Source of the DNA: Cryptomeria japonica
Lineage: Eukaryota > Streptophyta > Pinopsida > Cupressales > Cupressaceae
Reading direction: 5' to 3'
DNA: 62,000 bases
Assembly (NCBI RefSeq): GCF_030272615.1
Contig: NC_081410.1
Coordinates: 121,646,640-121,708,639, forward strand
The notes beneath the pieces are model-generated. The model did not search any database, was not told the origin of the DNA, and worked only from the letters and a program-made list of their open reading frames with translations. Both the position numbers and the translations under genes were made by a program. Positions 1 to 11,835 of the stretch are shown here, piece by piece. Numbering within the stretch: the first letter of the stretch is position 1; each line of letters starts with the position of its first letter.

Positions 1-97
1 AGGAGTGAAGCGGAAAATATATCTGCAACAAATGGGGGAGAATATGTGAAGCGGAGAGATATCTTTGTATATTGCCATCAATGCCAAAGGGGGAGAT
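1..97 (+). mobile_element. 3' internal tail of a Ty1/copia element, with polypurine tract
   Basis: This is the non-coding end of a copia element whose coding part lies off the left edge. It reads as purine-rich leader and ends in AAAGGGGGAGATT (about 85-97), a polypurine tract of the kind that primes plus-strand DNA synthesis directly before a 3' LTR. The next base starts the LTR (TGTTGG). No ORF is visible. The copia assignment rests on the style of the PPT/LTR junction and is moderately secure. Confidence 0.6.
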
Positions 98-1646
98 TGT
101 TGGCATTATGTGAACCGGTATAAGGACATAATGATATTGTATGTTGTCATTGATGTCAATATGTGATATGAAGTCAACCGGCATATGTGATATGTGAGAA
201 GAGAGAACTGGCATATGTGTGAACCGATATTTATGCCAAAGTGAAGCGGTATATTTATTCAAGATGAACCGGCACATGGAAGCACTGTGTGATTACCGAT
301 TGGTAGGTAGTTTCCACTTCAGGATTTCTGGTTGGAGTACCTCAAGCCTGTGTGACTCAATCGGTGATCTTTGTGTGATGAGTTAACAGTATAATGGAGA
401 ACAGGTCATGTTTCCACGTAAGCTCTGTGCGCATGAAGGATCTTGCATGAAGAAGACTATTCCTATCTACCTCGGGAATGTGCGAAGTTTGTCAAACGGT
501 GATAACGCGTTATGGGTTATCAGCCACCATGAAATCGATGGATAATGGACGATGGAGAATGTCTTGAGATCAATTCAAGATTATTGCATTTAATGCAGTA
601 TGATTCAATGATCAAGATTGTACCGCTTGAATTGCTTAACCTAACAGGTTTAGGGTTTTTGCTACCGACCTGTTTGTTTCCTATAAGGTCGATGTTGTGT
701 TTCTTTCTAAGGTTGTTGGCAAAAGTTATGAGTGTGTATCCAAGGGAAGTGATGCGTGATTCTTGCCATACCAAAGGAGAGAAGAGATACCTGCAAAGTG
801 AATGTGCAGAAGGTGAAAAGGAGCCAAAATAGATCTGCATTAGCATTGAGTGCTGTTACCAGTCATTGTAATTCCTGTTGATCTTTAACCACTTCAAAAG
901 TTTTTAAATCCCTTAACAGGGTAGCCTTAACTGGCTTGATACAAATCCTTTAACAAGGTAGCTTTAACCGACTTGATTCAAATCCCTTAACAGGGTAACT
1001 CAAAGTTAATGAGTTATGGGAAGCTATAGAGCTCTGGAGATCCTTTAGCTATTGAGTTCTTGAATTCCTCTAACAAGGTAACCCCAACCAGGTTTAACCC
1101 TTAACCGGATATTGTAGCCATCCCTTAACTGGGTGATCCCTAACAGGATTGGTTCCTAGCAGAACCTATTGTAATGTCTTTAACTTGACAAGGCTCCTAA
1201 TAGAGTAGACTTCTAAAGAGTTCAAAAGCAGATCGTGGGTATTCATCCCCACCGTGGTTTTTCCCAGTTGGGTTTCCACGTGAAAAATATGTGTGTTATG
1301 TGTGATGCTTTGTTATTACCTGTTGAGCATATGATGGTTCAGTGTTTTATGCCTGTCTATAAAACATACTGAACTAACTATTGTAAAGATCTGATGATAG
1401 TTTACCCATTCATACATGAGGGTGTAATGGTACTATAGCATTGAGCTAAGAGGAAAGCTAAGAGTGTAACCGGTTTATGATTGTTTTAGTTGTTTTGGGT
1501 CTTACCGGTTGCTCTCTGTTTCAACCAGTATTACTGTTTGCCAATCATTTGGAGTATTTGTTTTCAAATCGGTTTTGGACTGTATTTTTGTCTGTATTGA
1601 TTCACCCCCCCCCTCTTAGTACCGGTTTGGTACTATTTTTTCATCA
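98..1646 (+). repeat. 3' LTR of a Ty1/copia element
   Basis: The LTR begins TGTTGGCATT directly after a polypurine tract and appears to end ...TTCATCA, about 1.55 kb long. A C-run followed by CTCTTAGTACCGG near 1606-1625 resembles LTR ends of long SIRE-like copia elements. From about 895 to 1200 it contains short degenerate tandem motifs of the form CCTTAACAGGGTAGCC. Two overlapping antisense and sense ORFs near 520-846 have no recognisable domain and are taken as chance. The 3' boundary is set by the TG...CA rule and by LINE-like sequence starting after it, so it may be off by a few bases. No second copy of the LTR is in the window. Confidence 0.6.
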
Positions 1647-1851
1647 TTGAGTTATCAGTCGCGACCTGGTACACGTCCATGGAAAAATCCAATTAAGGTT
1701 TGGGAGGATTAGAACAGGTTTTTTACCCTCAAAAGCTGTGGGGGAGGAGGTGAAAGCCCAAGAATCTAAATTCTTAAGAAGTGAGACTTTCAAAAATCAA
1801 GGGCATCGCAATAAGGAATATAGACCTAAAACTATCTGGCAATGTTGCTAA

Positions 1852-3078
1852 GAAAAAGAGTGGCAACCCAGAAGAAATCTACAAAAGCCGATTAGGGCTC
1901 CGGAGAACAAAGAGGGTGTGAGGCCAGAGAAAGTTTCATTGATGCTAGACAATAAAAGCTGGACTGATTCAGTGGCCTTTTTCCAGGAAAGGGGTTTCTT
2001 TATAAAATATTTCGGTGACTGGCCATCCGTGGGTAAGATGAAAGGTTGGTGTGCTGAAAACTGGAAATGCAAAGTTGAACTTAAAACCCTACCAAATGGC
2101 TTCTTCTTGGTAACCACTGAAGATTGTAAGGATAAGAAGGGAATTTTGAATAGTGGACCTTTATTTATGGGTGGTAGGGGACTGTACATTAGGGATTGTG
2201 AACCTAACTTATATCCCGTGTTAGTGTCGATCGAAGAGGTACCCATCTGGCTACGACTATATAACTTGCCCAGAGAATACTGGAATGAGGAGTCCTTTCA
2301 AGCCTTAGGTAGCAAACTTGGATTCTACATCAAAGTGGATGAGGCTATTGAGTCAAAAGATTTCAGTATGTATGCATAAATATGTATTGGGTGGAAACCC
2401 CACAACCCACTCCCAAAACAAATTAAGATTATAACAAAAGCAGGATAGTGGCTTCAAAAAATCGAGGTTGAGGAATCAAATGAAAGATGCAATCATTGCA
2501 AAAAAGATGGACACACGGAGGAAACTTGTTTGATTGGCCCAAAAGGAAAAAATGTGGAGACAACGATCGAAGATGAGGTAAAAAATTTTGTGAGCAAAGC
2601 AAATACAACGGATGAGAAGAGAACAAAAGATGACATAACTCAACCTTTGCCAAAGCCTTTTTTTCAAGGGGAGGGTTCGATGGCCATCAAAAATAGAACC
2701 CAAAAGGTGGAAGAAATTGTAACATATGCTTCTCTTATAAAAAAACATAGGGAGGCTGCATGTTGGGTAGAAGAAGCCATCGTAAGAGTGGAGAAAGAAG
2801 TTGAGATCCTGGATGAGGCAAAGTCCAGGGCCACATCTTCCGTGGAAATAGGTTTAAATTCAGAGATAGTCAAGCACATTGAGAATGATTAGGATTCTGG
2901 GCCTGAAAAGGATGAAACGAAGGAAAATAGAGAATCTGATGGAGATGATGAGGAGGATGAATGGGGATGGATAGATGAGGAAGACATTCTGGAAACAAGG
3001 ACAATAGAGCAAATGGAGCCTGTGTGTAACAAGGTGCATATGGGAGAAAAGAAGTCAAGAGGTAGAAAGTCAAACTAA
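1852..3078 (+). pseudogene. LINE ORF1 (DUF4283 and CCHC zinc knuckle), broken
   Basis: ORF1 of plant LINEs encodes an RNA-binding protein that packages the element's transcript. The DUF4283 region spans about 1918-2379, with the typical run PIWLRLYNLPREYW near 2245. A zinc knuckle C-x2-C-x4-H-x4-C (CNHCKKDGHTEETC) lies at about 2488-2529. An acidic tail (EDEWGWIDEEDI) runs to a stop at 3076-3078. All of this is in one frame, interrupted by in-frame stops at 2377-2379, 2446-2448 and 2890-2892. The first stop falls just after the conserved Y-A pair that normally begins a YARIC motif. The frame is open upstream only to 1852, so the true start is uncertain; a GTG at 1918 is not a likely eukaryotic start. 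Confidence 0.8.
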
Positions 3079-3158
3079 TTTAGGATTGCATTGGCTGGGA
3101 GTGCCAAGGGCCAAAGTAAACTAACAGTAGGGAAGGGAGTCACCCTTCTTGAAGGAAA

Positions 3159-6100
3159 ATGAAAATCATAACCTGGAATGTCAGGGGTTGTAATGCCCCT
3201 GACAAACGCCAATTGATCAAACGAGGTTTGGATCAATTAAGGCCGGATGTAGTTTTTTTACAAGAGACAAAGATGAATAAAGAGGAAGCTAGTTTACTCA
3301 TGAGATCTTGGAAGCAGTGGACGGGGGCCTTTGTAGACTCGGAGGGAGCCTCTGGAGGTTTGGGTATTCTGTGGAATCCGAACAACCACAAGGTAGAGGA
3401 AGTCTTTGTTTCCCGTATGTGGCAGGTGTGTAAGATTCATTCCTCTCCTTTGAATAGTGATTTCATTTTGATTAATGTCTATGGTCCATCAAAACCAATT
3501 CATCAAAGAGATTTTTGGCAACCCCTCTCTTCCCTCATTCAAGAACTAGAAGAAGGTGTTATTATTATTGGGGGTTACTTTAACGCCATTTTGAATCTAA
3601 ATGATAAATTAGGGGGCAAGGGAGGACTTTTTGCGTCCCAAGTGAATTTTAAGAATTTTGTGATGGGTAATGGGCTTAGGGAAGTCAAATAAAAGGAAGG
3701 CTAGTTCACATGGTCGAACTGAAGGATCTTAGGGAACCATGTAGCAGAAAAACTTGATTGGTTTTTCTTGGGAGGGCCCTGGGCGGAAACCAATTTCCTT
3801 TTTGTCTCAAATATCCAACCGATGGTTGCTTCAGACCACCTACTAGTGGAACTTACCAGAGCTTTTGATGGCCCTCCCATTAGGTGTCCATTCAAATTTG
3901 AAAAAATGTGGTTGCGGGATGGAAGCTTGAGAGATTTAATAAAGGAATGGTGGTCTGGGGCGCCTAAGGTCATTGGTACTAAGGCCTTTGTTTTTGTCAA
4001 GAAATTACAATTTGTTAAGTCTAAAACCAAAGAGTGGAACTGAATCAAGTTTGGAAATATATTTGCCAATAAAATAGATCTGGAGGAAAGGTTGGCCACA
4101 TTACAAGAGGTAATAATACAAAAGGGTATGTCCTCAGAGACTTTTTTGCAGGAGTGAGATCTCAAAAATAAATATAATGAAGTTCTGGCTCGAGAAGAGA
4201 TTTATTGGTGACAAAAATTGAGGGAGTACTGGCTTAAGGAAGAGGACAGGAACACAAAATTTTTCCATAACTCGGTCAAGGCGAGAAGGTCCTGGAACAA
4301 ATTCACAACCATATATAACAGTGAAAAGGTCTTGTTGGACAAAGTGGAGGATATAGCTAGAGAGGTAGTTGATTTATTTTTGGCATTACTATCTAAGGAG
4401 AGTAATATCAATTCAAAGCACCAACAAAATGGGCTCAATGTTATCCTGAAGCTGATAATAGAAGCACAAAATCGGGCACTTATGAAACCCATCCAGGTCG
4501 AGGAGGTTCGGAAAGCGGTTTTTAATATGGCGGGAGACAAAGCTCCAAGGCTGGATGGTTTCCCGGTTTTTTTCTACCAAACTTTTTGGGATATTGTGGG
4601 CAATGATGTTTGGGCAGTAATGGAGGAATCATGGAGCAAGGTGAGTGTTGCAAAGGAACTAAACTGCACATTACTAGTCCTTATCCCCAAGGTGGAACAT
4701 CCTACTTCTTTTAATGATTTTAGGTCAATTTCATTATGTAATACCATTTATAAAGTGGTAGCAAAAGTGATCTCAAATAGGTTGAAACCAATGCTGAGTC
4801 ATATCATTTCAGAAGAACAGAGCGGCTTTGTCCCTGGTAGATCGATTATTGAGGGAATAATAATTGCTCATGAAGTGATCCATACAGTACGACAGCCAAA
4901 AGTGGATCGAATGCTAGTCAAACTAGACATCAGGAAAGCGTATGACATGGTGGATCGGGAATTCCTTCTTCAGGTTCTGCATAGATTTGGTTTTTCAAAA
5001 GAATGGATTAGCTGGATTCGGGCTTGTATAGGGGGGTGTGGACTTCTGTCCTAGTTAATGGCAGCCCGCAAGGCTTCTTTCAAACTACCTGTGGGATCAG
5101 ACAAGGTGATCCATTATCACCTTTCCTTTTCATTATCTTGGCAAAAGTGTTGGGAAGATTAATTCATTTTCAGCAACAACGTGGAACCTGGATAAGAATT
5201 AAAATTACGGAGGGAATGGAGTCGGTAACACACCAACAATATGTGGATGATACCCTACTCTATGGGTAGTCTTCACTTCAAGAGGCCATAATTATCAGAA
5301 GGACAATAGATGCCTTTTGTAGAGCTACTAGTTAGCAGGTCAATTGGGCAAAATCTGAAGTTCTTTTTTTTAACACAGGGGGTAGTCGACAACAATAAAT
5401 AACCAACACCCTAGGCATCACAATGAGCACTTTACCAGTAAAATTTTTGGGTATCCCCTTATTTGGTGGGCCAAACTACACTGCCTTATGGAACAACCTT
5501 ATTGATAGTTGTTCAAATCATCTTGAGGGTTGGAAAAGTAAATGGATCACTCTGTCTGGGTGAATCATGCTCCTTAAATTGGTTCTCTCAGCTCTTCCCA
5601 TTTTCTCCATGATGACCTTAAAGATTTCGGAGAAAGTGATTAACTGCATAAACAAGGAGATGAGAAAATTTCTATGGAATGGCAAAGAGACCACCGACAA
5701 AATCCCTCTGGTTGCGTGGGATAAAGTTTTCCAAGATAAATAGGTAGGGGGTGTAGGATTGTGAAACTAGACCTTGCTAAATGAGGCAATGGGGGCAAAA
5801 TTGATATGGCAAATTTATTCCCACCCGAATCAGAAGTGGACACAAATCTTAAAACACAAGTATCTAGACTAGATGAGCAGGGAACACATTTTTATCATCA
5901 GTGCCCTACCAAAAGGCTCTGCTATCTAGAATTTTATTATCTCTTGTAGACATGTTATTACTAAGCACATCACTTGGGAACTAGGCAATGGGACATTGGC
6001 CAAGTTCTGGACGGATTCCTAGGATGGGAGGCCAGCTCTCTTGGATAGACAAGATCTTGAGGATATTAAACAGGTCACTAAAACTCAGTGGGGAGAGAAG

Positions 6101-6402
6101 GTAGGGGATTTTCTTATAAAAAGAAGGGTTCATGGGGTAGATCTATGTGAATGGAAAGAGGTGGATAATATTCCCTTGACAGCACATCATAAAGACATGT
6201 TGAAGAACATCATGCGGGAGTACACACCCACTTTATCTAATAAGGAAGATACTCTTAGATGGTGTGGATCAAAATATAGGCAGTACTCGGTCAAGATTGG
6301 CTACAATATTTTAGAATAATTGGAAGAAAGAAAGGACTGGCCAATTAAACTTTTATGGAGCTCCCCCATACTCCTAAAAGTGGGAGCTTTGGCTTGGCTG
6401 GC
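3159..6402 (+). pseudogene. LINE ORF2, 5' part: AP endonuclease and reverse transcriptase, broken
   Basis: ORF2 nicks target DNA and reverse transcribes the LINE RNA. The ATG at 3159 opens with MKIITWNVRGCN, the standard start of the endonuclease; LQETK and LINVYGP follow. Frame 3 then continues through stops at 3690, 3702, 3720, 4041 and two more before 4215. The RT follows, with APRLDGFP (normally APGPDGFP), LVLIPK, EQSGFVPGRS, KLDIRKAYD, then GIRQGDPLSPFLF and the catalytic YVDDT at 5240-5254. A one-base frameshift occurs in a run of six G near 5031-5036. Several further stops lie between 5266 and 6030. Coding ends mid-codon at 6402, where an LTR element is inserted. Confidence 0.88.
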
Positions 6403-8089
6403 TGGTGCAGGAGCACCAAGTGAACCAAGTGTACCTCTTGGTTCCAATGACCTATATGGGGTCAAATATGAACATTTTTAATTATATATGGCTTCTTTTG
6501 TTAAATAAGGTCTAATGAGATCAATAGCATTGTAATAAGGTCATTTGACCATTCATGTAACCAAGTTGTCTAGTTGGTCCTAAGAAGGTCTTGATTTGGA
6601 AAATACTTTGCAAAATGGTTAAAATTGATGTAATAATGTACATTTTGGTTCTAAAGGTCCTTTCATGTCTATTTGGACCTATTTGTGTCATTAAAATATC
6701 ATAGGTTGGGTGTAGGAGTTAAAATTGGCAAAATTGCTTACATTGTCAAAAATGCTTAAAGCAATTTTTGCATTATAAGAGAAATTAGGAGTTTGTTTGT
6801 TAAAACAATTACAAAAGGTGGTTGTAACTGATGAGGAGGCTTATAAAACCTATAAAAATTCCTATCCTCGTTCATTCATGTTTGTTGTTGATATATGTGA
6901 AGAAAAATCAATAAAAATTGAGAAATTCCTGCACTAAATTCTGGAAATCACCATATTACAGTCTGTTCATGCTTTTGGTTCGCCATTAAAACTCATTGAT
7001 CGACCTTTCTAACTGATTTGGAATTGAAGGGGAATGAATCTAGTTTCTTGTGCCTTTTGTTTCATTTGATTTGACCAAGTATTGAAGGAGAAATCATAAT
7101 TTTTGTGAAACCCTGTCAAAACCCTTCCTAGGGTTAACAGTGTCCTCAAATAATGTAAATCTTTGTTTGTAATTGTTGGAAATCCACCAAAACTGGCGGG
7201 AACTTGTAAAATATCATGTATTTTCATATTTTTGTGTTTTCAGGGGTTCAAGAATGATTTTGGCACGTGCTACTTGAATGTAAGGGACTGATTTCTGAGT
7301 CACAGTCTGAAACATAATGGTTTTCATGGGGTTTGAGTGGTGTGAATGCATCAATGAATCTTGGAGGGTCTAGTGAAGGGAGAGGGAAGTTTTTGAAGGT
7401 TACCATTACATGCTACAAAGGTTTTCAAGTTGTGTTTATACACCTACCAATCAAACCTTGTGACTGTCCACTAGACCACATGACTGCTCCAGTTTGATGG
7501 CACTTTGTAATCGCTGCACTTTACATGTTAAGGAGTGAAATTTATGTTGAATGGTGTTGTGAGTGAAGATAATGATGAGTAGGAGTCCTATTGGCATGAA
7601 AAAAGTGTTGGATAAGTTAAGGAGTAAACCAAACCTTGTTGGTATATGACTGTCCTAACCATCACAATGTCTGTCATAAAACAAAAGTACAGTCACGGTG
7701 CAGATGGTATAACTTTTATTTTAACTGTTGGATCTTTCTAAGTTTTTTATATGTTGTCCCTAAACAATTTTTCTAAGTTTTCACCAAAGGGATCTTCCTA
7801 AAATTGTCTGGTATGCAAGTTATGAGTGATTGAGTTCAGTTCTGTCATAGTTGGCAGCGAGTTCATGTTTTGTATCAAATTTGTTGCATAAGTTGGTCCA
7901 AGACTAAAGAAGTATTAGGGGGAATTAAATGAGTTGTGTTGGGAGTTTCTTCATGTTTATTATGTCATTAATCCTTCTTGTAATGTATATGGTGCATATG
8001 GGTTGTGGCTATACATTGCATGCCTTGAATGGGGAAGTTGGGATGGGCTGTCCCTAGTTTGTGAGTTTGTGTGTGGATGCTCCACATCA
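6403..8089 (+). repeat. 5' LTR of the gag-protease element
   Basis: The LTR starts TGGTGCAGGAG and ends CCACATCA, 1687 bp, matching the copy at 10149-11835 almost base for base. It holds the promoter (TATA-like TTATAAAA at 6841-6848) and, about 70 bases on, CAATAAAA, a candidate polyadenylation signal. This is the usual U3-R-U5 arrangement. Small ORFs inside the LTR (for example 7934-8122) recur in both copies but resemble nothing known. Confidence 0.93.
6841..6848 (+). promoter_or_regulatory. TATA box in the 5' LTR
   Basis: TTATAAAA is followed by a second weaker copy (TATAAAAA), about 1.3 kb before the gag ATG. The same motif is kept in the other LTR at 10588-10595. It probably drives the genomic transcript. 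Confidence 0.6.
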
Positions 8090-8092
8090 AAT

Positions 8093-8104
8093 TGGTATCA
8101 GAGC
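8093..8104 (+). other. Primer binding site, initiator tRNA-Met type
   Basis: TGGTATCAGAGC lies three bases after the 5' LTR. It is complementary to the 3' end of plant initiator tRNA-Met and is the minus-strand priming site. Confidence 0.88.
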
Positions 8105-8172
8105 AAGGAAGTAGATCTTTGAAGAAGATAGTTGAGATTTGAGAGAAGAGTGAGTAAGTAGTTGAAGACAAG

Positions 8173-10074
8173 ATGCCTCCTAAGAGTGTGGGTACTGCTA
8201 GAGAGTTGCAAGAATTGAAGGAGAAGAATGCAAGGTTGCAAGAATCCTATAATGCTGTGATGGCTAGGCTTGAAGCCTTAGAGTCCAATCAAAGAAGGAA
8301 TGTTGAAATAGGAGATGTGAGTGATGAAGAGGAAGATGAAGAAGAGTTCCAGGAAGCAGAAGGGGAAGAGCAAATAGATCCTGAGGAGCAAAGGACAATC
8401 AGATTGTTGAAGGCAGTGAAAGGTGATCAATACAAGGCAAGAGTTGATTTACCTATGTATGGTGGAAATTTGAATGAAGAAGAGTTACTTGATTGGATTG
8501 CAGCCATGGACACTTATTTTGAAAGTGAAGATGTACCTGATAATCAGAAGGTTAAGGTGGCAAAGACCAAGTTGAAGGGACATGCACTTCTATGGTGGGA
8601 CTATGAGCAAGCAGAGAGAAGAAAGAAAGGCAAGGCCAAGATCATATCTTGGGATAGGATGGTTGCAAAGCTTAAAGGTAAATTTCTTCCTAGAGACTAT
8701 GAAGTTCAAATGTTTAAGAAATCGCAAAGTTTAAAACAAAAGGATTTAGATGTGAAGGCATATACTGATGAATTTTACAAGTTGAGTATAAGAGTAGGAA
8801 GGGATGAAGATGAAGTTGAAAAAGTGGCTAGGTACCTTGGTGGTCTTAGATTCAATATTCAAGATGAGTTGGTAATTGCTAACCCCAAAAGTGTAGAAGA
8901 ATGTTTCTAATTGGCACTCAGGGTTGAGGAGAAATTCAAAAGAAGGCAAGAGAAATCTGCAAGAGGAAGAGGCAGCAGCAATAACAAAGGTAGAGGTGCA
9001 ATTCATTCACAAAAACAAACCAATGATGAACAAGGTGATACAAACAAAGGTAAAGATCAATCTTTTTCTGATTTTAGAGGTGGATTTGGTAATAATAGAG
9101 ACAGATTTGGTAGAGGTTCTAATCAATTTTCAGGAAGATGTTATAATTGTAATGAATATGGTCACCCTTCTTTTAAATGTCCTGAAAAGACAGCATCATC
9201 ATCATCTAAGGTTGACAAGAGGGTTGCATATGCTCAAGAGGAGGAAGTTGATAGTGGTAGTCCAAAAGCAATTCAATGTCATGGTGAAGTTGGTGAGTGT
9301 TTGATGATCAAACAACATATCTTGAAGACCTCACAAGAACCTGAACCCATACAAAGAAGAAGCCTCTTTAGAACAAAGTGTTTATGCAAAGGTAAAGTTT
9401 GTACTGTTGTTGTTGATTCTGGATCCTCTGATAACATGGTTTCTACTGAAATGGTTGATAAATTGAATTTGGAGAGGATACCTCATAAGAATCCTTATAG
9501 AGTTTCTTGGGTTAATGATGATGTTACTTTGTTGGTGAAGGAACAAGCAAAGGTGGATTTTCAGATTGGTCAATATAAAGATAGTGTTAAATGTGACATT
9601 TTGCCCATGGAATGTAGCCATATTCTACTTGGTAGACCTTGGCAATATGACAACCGTACTAGTTATGATGCTAGGAAGAACACTTATACTATTGAAAGGG
9701 ATGGGGTTAAGTATACTTCAATGCCAACAAATGATGATGTCAAGGGTAAGAGTAAAATAGTCATGTTTGGTAAGAAGACATTTCTTGAGGAGGAAGAGTT
9801 GGTAGCCAATTCAAGGCTAGAGAAGGTTGAAACTAGTGACTTGTGTGAAGGTATAATGGTTGGTTCAGTTTTATGTCCATTTGTGCAAGACTTGGTGAAG
9901 GCTAAATCAAATGTTGCAGGTAAGAAGGAGCAGGTACAGGAAAAAGAGGTTGTGAAAGTGGAGAAGAAGGTGCAAGTACAAGCACTTATTGAAGATTCTT
10001 GGTATCCACCAAGTACTATGGTGGTTGGAGTTCCTTTGTGGACTAATTGGTATTTGTATTCGGGTTTTTCTTAG
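8173..10074 (+). pseudogene. gag-protease polyprotein, one in-frame stop
   Basis: A 633-codon frame starts at ATG 8173 and is interrupted only by TAA at 8908-8910, in a context (ECF*LALRVEEKF) where a CAA-to-TAA change would explain it. Residues about 9-42 look like a coiled coil and 49-75 are very acidic. A Retrotrans_gag capsid domain covers about 90-240. A Gly/Arg/Asn-rich stretch leads to a CCHC knuckle, CYNCNEYGHPSFKC (9139-9180). The retropepsin follows, with catalytic VVDSGSSDN (Asp at 9415-9417) and the flap-side motif ILLGRPW near 9622. About 110 residues of charged tail finish at a stop in 10072-10074. No pol domain follows in any frame. Confidence 0.88.
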
Positions 10075-10137
10075 TTTCTTGCAGGTTTTCAGAAGGCTGG
10101 AGTTGTTGTTCCCTCATGGGACATGAGGATTTTTCAT

Positions 10138-10148
10138 GGGGGGGAGTA
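10138..10148 (+). other. Polypurine tract
   Basis: GGGGGGGAGTA directly abuts the 3' LTR start. It is the expected plus-strand primer. Confidence 0.8.
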
Positions 10149-11835
10149 TGGTGCAGGAGCACCAAGTGAACCAAGTGTACCTCTTGGTTCCAATGACCTA
10201 TATGGGGTCAAATATGAAATTTTTTAATTATATATGGATTCTTTTGTTAAATAAGGTCTAATGAGATCAATAGCATTGTAATAAGGTCATTTGACCATTC
10301 ATGTAACCAAGTTGTCTAGTTGGTCCTAAGAAGGTCTTGATTTGGAAAATACTTTGCAAAATGGTTAAAATTGATGTAATAATGTACAATTTGGTTCTAA
10401 AGGTCCTTTCATGTCTATTTGGACCTATTTGTGTCATTAAAATATCATAGGTTGGGTGTAGGAGTTAAAATTGGCAAAATTGCTTACATTGTCAAAAATG
10501 CTTAAAGCAATTTTTGCATTATAAGAGAAATTAGGAGTTTGTTTGTTAAAACAATTACAAAAGGTGGTTGTAACTGATGAGGAGGCTTATAAAACCTATA
10601 AAAAGGCCTATCCTCATTCATTCATGTTTGTTGTTGATATATGTGAAGAAAAATCAATAAAAATTGAGAAATTCCTGCACTAAATTCTGGAAATCACCAT
10701 ATTACAGTCTGTTCATGCTTTTGGTTCGCCATTAAAACTCATTGATCGACCTTTCTAACTGATTTTTAATTGAAGGGGAATGAATCTAGTTTCTTGTGCC
10801 TTTTGTTTCATTTGATTTGACCAAGTATTGAAGGAGAAATCATAATTTTTGTGAAACCCTGTCAAAACCCTTCCTAGGGTTAACAGTGTCCTCAAATAAT
10901 GTAAATCTTTGTTTGTAATTGTTGGAAATCCACCAAAACTGGTGGGAACTTGTAAAATATCATGTATTTTCATATTTTTGTGTTTTCAGGGGTTCAAGAA
11001 TGATTTTGGCACGTGCTACTTGAATGTAAGGGACTGATTTCTGAGTCACAGTCTGAAACATAATGGTTTTCATGGGGTTTGAGTGGTGTGAATGCATCAA
11101 TGAATCTTGGAGGGTCTAGTGAAGGGAGAGGGAAGTTTTTGAAGGTTACCATTACATGCTACAAAGTTTTTCAAGTTGTGTTTATACACCTACCAATCAA
11201 ACCTTGTGACTGTCCACTAGACCACATGACTGCTCCAGTTTGATGGCACTTTGTAATCGCTACACTTTACATGTTAAGGAGTGAAATTTATGTTGAATGG
11301 TGTTGTGAGTGAAGATAATGATGAGTAGGAGTCCTCTTGGCATGAAACAAGTGTTGGATAAGTTAAGGAGTAAACCAAACCTTGTTGGTATATGACTGTC
11401 CTAACCATCACAATGTCTGTCATAAAACAAAAGTACAGTCACGGTGCAGATGGTATAACTTTTATTTTAACCGTTGGATCTTTCTAATTTTTTTATATGT
11501 TGTCCCTAAACAAGTTTTCTAAGTTCTCACCAAAGGGATCTTCCTAAAATTGTCTGGTATGCAAGTTATGAGTGACTGAGTTCAGTTCTGTCATAGTTGG
11601 CAGTGAGTTCATGTTTTGTATCAAATTTGTTGCATAAGTTGGTCCAAGACTAAAGAAGTATTAGGGGGCATTAAATGAGTTGTGTTGGGAGTTTCTTCAT
11701 GTTTATTATGTCATTAATCCTTCTTGTAATGTATATGGTGCATATGGGTTGTGGCTATACATTGCATGCCTTGAATGGGGAAGTTGGGATGGGCTGTCCC
11801 TAGTTTGTGAGTTTGTGTGTGGATGCTCTGCATCA
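10149..11835 (+). repeat. 3' LTR of the gag-protease element
   Basis: The copy is 1687 bp, equal in length to the 5' LTR, and ends CTGCATCA before the second CTGGC. A long open frame (11680-12645) starts inside this LTR and runs into LINE RNase H. This is a junction artefact, not a gene. Confidence 0.93.

Larger units (their letters stand above)
6403..11835 (+). mobile_element. Non-autonomous LTR retrotransposon carrying only gag and protease, complete with TSD
   Basis: Two 1687-bp LTRs flank a 2059-bp internal region. The target-site duplication CTGGC is perfect (6398-6402 and 11836-11840). It also has a PBS, a polypurine tract and a single gag-protease ORF, but no reverse transcriptase, RNase H or integrase, so its mobility would depend on another element supplying these. 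The gag style (Retrotrans_gag, one CCHC knuckle, retropepsin) points to Ty3/gypsy. The LTRs differ at about 23 positions by eye (about 1.4%), so this is one of the younger insertions here. It sits inside the RT zinc-finger region of the LINE, and its removal restores the LINE frame exactly. Confidence 0.93.

Noticed and set aside
545-832. Overlapping 95- and 108-residue ORFs on both strands
   Set aside because: They lie inside the copia LTR, show no domain and mirror each other, as chance ORFs do.
1647-1675. TTGAGTTATCAG after the first LTR as a primer binding site
   Set aside because: It only partly resembles the tRNA-Met site, and the LTR is already preceded by a polypurine tract, so a 3' LTR next to LINE sequence is the simpler reading.
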